The notes beneath the pieces were generated by a model. It saw only the letters and a program-made list of their open reading frames with translations, was not told the origin of the DNA and did not search any database. DNA of 5,254 nt from assembly GCA_023229575.1 (NCBI GenBank), contig JALNYZ010000080.1:293-5546 (forward strand). The letters are read 5' to 3'. The translations under genes were made by a program, and so were the position numbers. The number at the start of each line of letters is the position of its first letter. Positions within the stretch are counted from its first letter, which is position 1. Positions 1 through 5,254 of the stretch are shown here, piece by piece. Origin of the DNA: Prolixibacteraceae bacterium. GTDB lineage: Bacteria > Bacteroidota > Bacteroidia > Bacteroidales > Prolixibacteraceae.

Positions 1-31
1 ATTATTATGAAATACCTATAAATTTTTAACT
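1..31 (+). other. A/T-rich leader upstream of the first gene
   Basis: These bases are almost all A and T and contain no GGAGG-like ribosome binding site, which is normal for Bacteroidota. All three forward frames hit a stop here (TGA at 8-10, TAA at 19-21, TAA at 27-29), so no upstream gene reads through into the next one. Frame 1 is open from the left edge to the TAA at 19-21. It could be the last few codons of an upstream gene or a four-codon ORF (ATG at 7), but nothing decides this. No complete Bacteroidetes promoter (TTG ... TAnnTTTG) is visible; it would have to lie left of the window. Confidence 0.5.
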
Positions 32-1162
32 ATGAAAAGACCATTGGCATTTACGTTTTTGTTCTCAATCTGTTGTATTTCTATATTTGGACAGCTAAGT
101 AAAGATTTTAATTGCATCAGGATAGGCGATGTGCTTGTTAAACAACAAGTTGAATATAAAAATCCAGGAAGCAACGGAATAAACATATTTTGGGATTTTA
201 GTAAATTAAAAGAAATTAATGAAGAATATAAAATAACCTACTCAAAACCTTCATTACAGGGAGATAGCATTTATATAATGGGTGATTACGTGCTCAATAA
301 GAAACAGGTAAATGATTCTGATCTGATCGTGGCAACAGAACACAATACCATGTATTACTTTATCGTAACGAATGATTCACTTTTTCAATTGGGGCATGAA
401 AATTCTTCTGTTAAACTAACCAATTCTTTGCCAGTACTGTTATTGCCCAGATCCATGAGTAAAGGACAAATCATATCAACCGAATTTGAAATAAAAGGAA
501 CCTATTCTGGTTCTGAGCAGATTAATAGCAGAAGCAAGGTGAAATCGGAAATTGATGCATATGGAAAGATGATACTACCTTCTGGCGACACCTTGAGTTC
601 GGTGTTGAGGTTAAAGACCTCTCAGGTATATTTTGAAATGCAAGACAGCTTCCCATTAGTTATACCAAAGAATGAGATTGAGACTTACAGATGGTACGCA
701 AAGGGTTATCGTTATCCAATATTTGAAACCGTAAGAAACATTAATCTAAAAGATAGTACAGAAATCTTTGCAACCGCTTTCCTTTTTCCGCCTCAGGAAC
801 ATTATTATTTAGATAATGATCCGAAAAATATGGCCCTATTGGATAGTATTTGGAATGCAAATTCGACCAATTCATTTTCTATTGACAGTCAAACCTCTCA
901 TGGTTTTACCAGATCCTATTCAATTTATCCCAACCCTGTGGAAAATCAGCTTACAGTGGAATTTAAGACAAAAGGCAAAAGTGATGCAAGTGTAATTCTT
1001 TATTCAAGTACAGGGAAAATATATAAAAAAATAGACAAACTAAATTTAACAACAGGTTATTATACAGAAACTATAAATTGTTCAGATTTGCCCTCGGGGA
1101 TTTACCTGATTAAAATTATAACTGGAGATCAGATTATCACAAATAAGATTATTAAGAAATAA
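32..1162 (+). CDS. Secreted T9SS type A sorting domain-containing protein of unknown function
   Basis: This is a 376-residue exported protein. Residues 1-20 form a signal peptide (MKR n-region, hydrophobic core, ending IFG) with Gln21 as the likely mature N-terminus. The CysCys pair lies inside the hydrophobic core without a lipobox, so it is not a lipoprotein. Residues 22-290 look beta-rich and match no enzyme family I know; they carry two conserved-looking stretches, YGKMILPSGDTL (177-188) and YRWYAKGYRYPIFET (219-233), which I recall from other uncharacterised Bacteroidetes secreted proteins. Residues 296-376 are a T9SS type A C-terminal domain: it opens with SIYPNPVENQL, continues with an LYSSTGKIY strand and DLPSGIYLIKI (352-362), and ends in a Lys-rich tail. 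By family knowledge this domain sends the protein through the outer membrane by T9SS and is then cleaved off. ATG 32 is the first start after an in-frame TGA at 8-10. The TAA stop shares its last base with a possible start of the next gene. Export and T9SS targeting are well supported; the function is unknown. Confidence 0.93.
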   Translation: MKRPLAFTFLFSICCISIFGQLSKDFNCIRIGDVLVKQQVEYKNPGSNGINIFWDFSKLKEINEEYKITYSKPSLQGDSIYIMGDYVLNKKQVNDSDLIVATEHNTMYYFIVTNDSLFQLGHENSSVKLTNSLPVLLLPRSMSKGQIISTEFEIKGTYSGSEQINSRSKVKSEIDAYGKMILPSGDTLSSVLRLKTSQVYFEMQDSFPLVIPKNEIETYRWYAKGYRYPIFETVRNINLKDSTEIFATAFLFPPQEHYYLDNDPKNMALLDSIWNANSTNSFSIDSQTSHGFTRSYSIYPNPVENQLTVEFKTKGKSDASVILYSSTGKIYKKIDKLNLTTGYYTETINCSDLPSGIYLIKIITGDQIITNKIIKK

Positions 1163-1191
1163 TGAAAATAAATAATACTACTACTTTAATT

Positions 1192-4100
1192 ATGAATAAA
1201 TTTTTAACCTTATTGCTATTACTTGTTTCTGGTTTTACTTATGGACAAAGCCCAACACATTGGTCTAATATTTTGAAAGTAACCTCCGATTATGGGAAAT
1301 CTCCGGAAGTAGCTGCAATAGAACGTTACGGCACCTATCCCGTTAACTATAGTGTGGGTATACCCGATATAACAATCCCTATTTACACTATTAATACAGG
1401 GAAATTGGAGCTTCCCATATCTATGTCTTATCATTTGGGTGGTGTCCGCGTAAATGATATAGCAAGCTGGATCGGATTGGGATGGTCTTTAAAATCTAAT
1501 GGCTCCATCAGTAGACAGATGAACGGGACTCCCGATGAAACCGGACTTTTAGGAAATACAACATTTACATTTACCAATTTAAATAACAATCAAGTGATAT
1601 CACCTGTTCCTGTTCCGGACAATATCTTTAGCAGCTTTGCAATTACCGGAACTGGAATTTATGAAAATATGAAATTGTATTTTGATAGATTAATTTATAA
1701 TACCTGGGACAGTCAGGCTGACATTTATAATTATCAGGGAGGTGCTATTTCTGGATCTTTTACCTACAACCTTAACCGGGAAATTGTAAAAGTACCCTAT
1801 TCAGATAATAAAATAATCCGGAATGCTAATAATACATTTACAATAATTAGTGATAATGGCACCCGTTATAATTTTAATGACACGGAAACTAAATCGGTTA
1901 TGAATGCAGGTGGATCGGCTGATTATATTTCCAATTGGTTGCTTTCTGAGATTGTATCGCCCGATGCTACAGATACAATTCGTTTCAATTATACAAGCCT
2001 GTATACATATGATGATAGTCGTATTTCGAGGACTGTAAGTGAAGGATACTACCTGTCAGGAAAGAATGTCTCTGTATCAGAAGACGCCAATAAGATTGAA
2101 AGTTCTAACACAACGATCACATCAAAAGAAAGATTACTTGCCTCAATAGTTTTTCGGAATGGTTCGGTTGTATTTGAACAATCCGCAGAAAAACGGAAAG
2201 ATAAAAGAGATTATAATCTAAAATCCATAACTGTTAAGAATACAAAAGGTGAGCAACAAAAGAAAGTATCGTTTGAGTATGGTTATTTTGCCAGTAATGG
2301 AAATTCATCCAATAAAAATGATTTCCGATTAAAATTGGATCGTCTAAAAATATGGGGCAAGGATGATAGTCAACCCCCTATGCTGTATTATTTCTCTTAT
2401 AATACCGATATAATCATGCCTCCTTACAATGACTTTGGACAGGATTATTGGGGATTCTTTAATGGAGTGATGTCGAATACTCATCTGGTTGGGATAATGC
2501 CTTCTACATCTAAATCCCTTTCATCAAAGGCGAACAGAAATCCATCGGAACAATATATGAAGGCATGTATTCTCACTCAGATAGATTATCCTACAGGAGG
2601 TTATACTGTTTTTGATACTGAACCGAATAAAAGTGACGATGGAACACAATTGCTCGGCGGTTTACGTATATCCAAAATCAGATCAAGAGCAAATAGTTCA
2701 GACCCTGAACTAACAACCAGATTTACCTACGAAAATGCAGAAAGTGTATATAATCCGGCTCCCGATCAATATACCTACAAAATGGGATGTTACGGAAGCA
2801 ATATATCCATAGCTGATGCCGGCAATCGAATAAGGACTTTTTATACAGAAACACCATTTTCGGGATTAGGATATTACTCGGGAAGTTCTGTAATCTATAA
2901 GAAAGTTACCAAATATGAAACAACCGGATCGGTTAATAATGGGAAAATAGTCTATACATACGGGACTCCCTCCATTTTTTCCTATTCAACCATGGGAAGC
3001 TCCTCGGTATTTCCTAATATTTACAATCGGTATGTTTTCTGTAAAATACCCCGAAGCTGGGCCATGGGCCAGTTATTAAAAGAAGAAAGTTATGCTGAAG
3101 GTCTTACTACTCCTATTAAAACAATCAACTATGAGTATACGACTTATACAGGTAACGAACCTCTTGTTGGCAAGTCGGTTTTCAATAGATTTATATGTTA
3201 TGATGCATCTGTGGCACCTATTTTTAGGGATGCAAAAGACTATTATGAATACTATTGGATATATACCAGTACGGGCTACCAAAAATTGAAAAAACAGATT
3301 GAAGCCATATATGATAAAACTACCAATCAAACTATTACCCAGACTTACGAGTTCGATTATGGAATTATCAATGATTTGTCTCCTTCCAATTTATTGATTA
3401 CAAAAAAAACATCCTACGTAAACAATGGTGACAAAATAACAGAAACATATAAGTATCCTCAAGATCTTGCCGGTGTTAGCGTATATAATGATATGGTAAG
3501 TAAAAACAGGCTTTCCGAACCTATCGAGATTATTACAAACAAAAATACAACTGAAATATCCAGAAAGAAAAGAGAGTATGGTTATTTTCCATCGCTGCAA
3601 CCTGCTTCAGATCAGTCATCAACCAAGTCGTCTGTTTACAGAACAGATATAGCGTATAACCTGTATGATCACAGAGGAAATTTAAGACAGTATACCTTAT
3701 CGGATGGAACCAGCGGGGTGTTTTTATGGGGTTATAAAGGCCGTTTCCCTATTGCCGAAATTAAAAATACCACGTACAATGATATTACACAAATCATACC
3801 GGACGCAACCATAAGGTCTATCGCAGAAAAAGCCGAACCAAGTACATCAGACTGGCAATCAATAAACGGGTTGAAAACAAATCCTACACTTGATCAAGCT
3901 ATTTCATCAACTTATTCCTATGAACCACTTACCGGATTGTTGATTTCCACTTCTCCTGCCGGAATCAGTTCATATTATAACTATGATCTGTTTGGCAGAC
4001 TTAAAGAAATCAGAAATGCAGATAATCAGCTAAAGTCCTCCTATCAATACGAATATACCGGAAAGGCTTTCCCTACAGCTGGGTTGGCCTTGTCCGTTAA

Positions 4101-4707
4101 TTCAGAATATCCGGTTAATAAAGATAATTGGGTGTACGCAACTGCTACCGGGGGGTCGGGAAATTTTCAATACAGCTGGGTTTTAAAAAACTCTTCGGGT
4201 ACAGTTCTTTCAAGTTCGCCATATAGTACAGACAATTCGTTTAAGCTCAATTTCTCACCTTCTCAGATTGGATTAACCATGAATCTGACCTGTAATGTAA
4301 AGGATTCTTATACAGAAAGAGTAATCACTTCTAGTCGTACTTTTAATGTTGTAAAACCTTTTATCGAATATAGCAATGTTCAAACCTCGGGTGGTTACGG
4401 ATCGTTAGTACAGACCATAACGGCAAACATTGATTGTTACGACCAGGTAACAGCACGGTTCAGAGTGAAAGTAAATGTGAATTCAGGCTCTGTGAATGTG
4501 AATTTTGTAATCGGTAGCAGGTATATTCAACGATCTTACACCTGCGATGAAACCGTAGACATAATTTTACCTAAAGGTATTAATTACATTGAAATGAAAG
4601 TAACAAAGGGAAGCAGCTATGATAGCGGCTATGCCAGCCTGAGTATTGAAAGTATTGTTTCAGGAAACAACAAAGTAGGAGACAATTCATTAATCTACAC
4701 ATATTAA
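1192..4707 (+). CDS. Large secreted SpvB/RHS-like YD-repeat protein lacking the RHS core
   Basis: The product is 1171 residues from ATG 1192. I prefer this start because it gives a compact signal peptide (MNKFLTLLLLLVSGFTYG, then Gln19). ATG 1162, overlapping the previous stop as TAATG, would add ten residues ahead of it. Residues 46-116 resemble the opening of SpvB/Bacteroidetes RHS proteins: VGIPDITIPIY, LPISMSYHLGGVRVND, then IGLGWSL. Further family hallmarks follow: DYPTGGYTVFD (464-474), GGLRISKI (489-496), GKIVYTYG (584-591), and an ELKK-like LKKQIEAIYD stretch (698-707). Degenerate YD repeats follow: YDHRGNLRQYTLSDGT with FLWGYKGRFPIAEIKN (825-859), YSYEPLTGLL (908-917) and YDLFGRLKEI (931-940). 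The hyperconserved RHS-associated core and a C-terminal toxin are absent. Instead there is an Ig/PKD-like domain (about 965-1054, with ATGGSGNFQYSWVL) and a final beta-rich domain (about 1055-1171) that I do not recognise. No T9SS sorting tail is seen. The likely role is a cell-envelope or secreted shell/scaffold protein acting with the neighbouring RHS gene; the role is inferred, the family is well supported. Confidence 0.92.
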   Translation: MNKFLTLLLLLVSGFTYGQSPTHWSNILKVTSDYGKSPEVAAIERYGTYPVNYSVGIPDITIPIYTINTGKLELPISMSYHLGGVRVNDIASWIGLGWSLKSNGSISRQMNGTPDETGLLGNTTFTFTNLNNNQVISPVPVPDNIFSSFAITGTGIYENMKLYFDRLIYNTWDSQADIYNYQGGAISGSFTYNLNREIVKVPYSDNKIIRNANNTFTIISDNGTRYNFNDTETKSVMNAGGSADYISNWLLSEIVSPDATDTIRFNYTSLYTYDDSRISRTVSEGYYLSGKNVSVSEDANKIESSNTTITSKERLLASIVFRNGSVVFEQSAEKRKDKRDYNLKSITVKNTKGEQQKKVSFEYGYFASNGNSSNKNDFRLKLDRLKIWGKDDSQPPMLYYFSYNTDIIMPPYNDFGQDYWGFFNGVMSNTHLVGIMPSTSKSLSSKANRNPSEQYMKACILTQIDYPTGGYTVFDTEPNKSDDGTQLLGGLRISKIRSRANSSDPELTTRFTYENAESVYNPAPDQYTYKMGCYGSNISIADAGNRIRTFYTETPFSGLGYYSGSSVIYKKVTKYETTGSVNNGKIVYTYGTPSIFSYSTMGSSSVFPNIYNRYVFCKIPRSWAMGQLLKEESYAEGLTTPIKTINYEYTTYTGNEPLVGKSVFNRFICYDASVAPIFRDAKDYYEYYWIYTSTGYQKLKKQIEAIYDKTTNQTITQTYEFDYGIINDLSPSNLLITKKTSYVNNGDKITETYKYPQDLAGVSVYNDMVSKNRLSEPIEIITNKNTTEISRKKREYGYFPSLQPASDQSSTKSSVYRTDIAYNLYDHRGNLRQYTLSDGTSGVFLWGYKGRFPIAEIKNTTYNDITQIIPDATIRSIAEKAEPSTSDWQSINGLKTNPTLDQAISSTYSYEPLTGLLISTSPAGISSYYNYDLFGRLKEIRNADNQLKSSYQYEYTGKAFPTAGLALSVNSEYPVNKDNWVYATATGGSGNFQYSWVLKNSSGTVLSSSPYSTDNSFKLNFSPSQIGLTMNLTCNVKDSYTERVITSSRTFNVVKPFIEYSNVQTSGGYGSLVQTITANIDCYDQVTARFRVKVNVNSGSVNVNFVIGSRYIQRSYTCDETVDIILPKGINYIEMKVTKGSSYDSGYASLSIESIVSGNNKVGDNSLIYTY

Positions 4708-4762
4708 TCGAAGTTAACTATTATAAAACGAGTACCTGTTCTGGTATAAAAATATAAGTATT
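4708..4762 (+). other. Short intergenic spacer, probably within an operon
   Basis: This 55-base spacer separates two genes on the same strand. The only fold I can find is a 4-bp inverted repeat (TACC at 4733-4736, GGTA at 4743-4746), with one more possible G-U pair, followed by A-rich rather than T-rich sequence, so it does not look like an intrinsic terminator. No TAnnTTTG-type Bacteroidetes -7 box is visible. An in-frame TAA at 4724-4726 and the lack of any later ATG before 4763 fix the start of the downstream gene. Read-through transcription is the simplest interpretation. Confidence 0.5.
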
Positions 4763-5254
4763 ATGAAAATAAGATATATAATCCTTTTACTATTAATGAT
4801 TGTCGGCTTAGGGAATTTACATTCCCAGTCGACCGATAGAAATTATGTTTATCAACGTACATTTCAGGATGAGAATGGAACTAAATCGCTGGATGTCATT
4901 CATTATTTCGACGGACTTGGACGTTCGGTTCAAACAGTTCAAAGGGGCATTACCCCGACTGGGAGCGATCTCGTAGATTACATGGAATACGATCTGTATG
5001 GAAGGGAATCAAACAAGTGGCTCCCGGTTGCCATTTCCGGAAATGGAGGAGCCTATGCCGATCTGAATAAAGTGAAAGCAAATACAGACATGCTGTATCC
5101 GGCAGATTTGTATCCATATGCTAAGTCTGAATACGAAGCCTCTCCCCTAAACCGGGTATTAAAACAAGTTGGAGCGGGACAGCCATGGCACACGAACAGT
5201 AAAGCAAAAGAAACGAGATTCCTTATTAACGTGGCAAATATAACCGGCGCAGAC
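4763..5254 (+). CDS. DUF6443-type RHS repeat protein, N-terminal part (cut by the window edge)
   Basis: Only the first 164 codons are present; the frame is open to the last base. Residues 1-21 are a signal peptide (MKIR, then a run of Ile/Leu, ending LHS) with Gln22 as the predicted mature N-terminus. From residue 24 the sequence matches the DUF6443 N-terminal domain of Bacteroidetes RHS proteins as I know it: RNYVYQRTFQDENGT (26-40), YFDGLGRSVQTVQ (48-60), DYMEYDLYGRESNKWLPV (72-89), SGNGGAYAD (92-100), YEASPLNRVLKQVGAGQPWH (124-143). The FDGLGR and EYDLYGRE segments are themselves YD-repeat-like. ATG 4763 is the first start after an in-frame stop at 4724; there is no Shine-Dalgarno. In this family the protein commonly runs on for many hundreds of residues through YD repeats to an RHS-associated core and a variable C-terminal module, sometimes a toxin with an immunity gene behind it. 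None of that is visible here, so the final activity cannot be called. It is probably co-transcribed with, and a partner of, the preceding YD-repeat protein. Confidence 0.9.
   Translation, partial: MKIRYIILLLLMIVGLGNLHSQSTDRNYVYQRTFQDENGTKSLDVIHYFDGLGRSVQTVQRGITPTGSDLVDYMEYDLYGRESNKWLPVAISGNGGAYADLNKVKANTDMLYPADLYPYAKSEYEASPLNRVLKQVGAGQPWHTNSKAKETRFLINVANITGAD

Noticed and set aside
32..91. Lipoprotein signal (CysCys in the first protein's leader)
   Set aside because: The cysteines lie in the hydrophobic core (residues 14-15) without a lipobox before them, and a better cleavage site (IFG/Q) follows; the T9SS tail also fits a non-lipoprotein.
18..1208. A 13-base match (ATAAATTTTTAAC) at 18-30 and 1196-1208
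   Set aside because: One copy is in the leader of the first gene and the other is inside the signal-peptide codons of the second. It is low-complexity A/T sequence, likely to recur by chance in such DNA, and does not suggest a functional site.
1219..1434. Minus-strand open frame of 71 codons inside the start of the large gene
   Set aside because: It lies fully antisense to a well-supported coding region with clear family motifs, has no recognisable domain, and looks like a chance shadow frame.
3076..3600. Further short open frames on both strands (minus 3076-3330 and 3391-3600, plus 3092-3289)
   Set aside because: All sit within the YD-repeat protein's coding frame and show no family motifs, no spacing of their own and no initiation signals; they are shadows.
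4474..4504. 10-base direct repeat (AATGTGAATT) at 4474-4483 and 4495-4504
   Set aside because: It encodes the VNVN ... VNVN strand pattern of a beta-rich domain; two copies only, fully explained by the protein sequence, not a DNA repeat array.
4730..4750. Inverted repeat TACC ... GGTA between the second and third genes as a terminator
   Set aside because: The stem is only 4 bp plus a possible G-U pair and is followed by A-rich sequence, not a T run, so it would not act as an intrinsic terminator on the plus strand.
1..5254. CRISPR arrays, tRNA/rRNA genes, insertion sequences or transposase remnants
   Set aside because: Read through on both strands, there are no regularly spaced repeats, no recognisable RNA gene and no transposase-like protein; almost all the window is occupied by the three coding regions.

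Overview
The window reads as AT-rich chromosomal DNA from a Bacteroidota member, most likely a Bacteroidales-type species. Four things point there. The first protein ends in a type IX secretion (T9SS) type A sorting domain. The next two belong to the Bacteroidetes branch of RHS/YD-repeat proteins. All three signal peptides are followed directly by glutamine, as the Bacteroidetes 'Q-rule' predicts. No start codon has a Shine-Dalgarno sequence, only A/T-rich leaders.

Layout: 1-31 is an A/T-rich leader. 32-1162 (+) encodes a 376-residue secreted protein of unknown function with a T9SS C-terminal sorting domain. 1192-4707 (+) encodes a large (about 1171 residues) secreted SpvB/RHS-like protein; an alternative start at 1162 overlaps the previous stop codon by one base (TAATG). 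It has degenerate YD repeats but no RHS-associated core, and ends in an Ig/PKD-like domain and an unrecognised beta-rich domain. 4708-4762 is a short spacer with no convincing terminator or promoter. 4763-5254 (+) is the first 164 codons of a DUF6443-type RHS-repeat protein that runs off the right edge. The minus strand holds no credible gene.

The three genes lie on the same strand with gaps of 0-55 bases and probably form one transcription unit. All three products should be exported through the inner membrane. The first is predicted to be passed on to the cell surface by T9SS. The other two look like the two halves of a Bacteroidetes RHS cassette: a core-less 'scaffold' YD protein followed by a DUF6443 protein. 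In this family the second protein usually continues into an RHS core and a variable C-terminal module, possibly a toxin, but that part lies outside the window. The analogy with the two-subunit TcB/TcC cocoon of Tc toxins is inference. The pairing itself is a recurrent Bacteroidetes theme as far as I can recall, so I do not claim a proven new system. The least explained parts are the C-terminal extension of the large protein and the body of the T9SS cargo protein.
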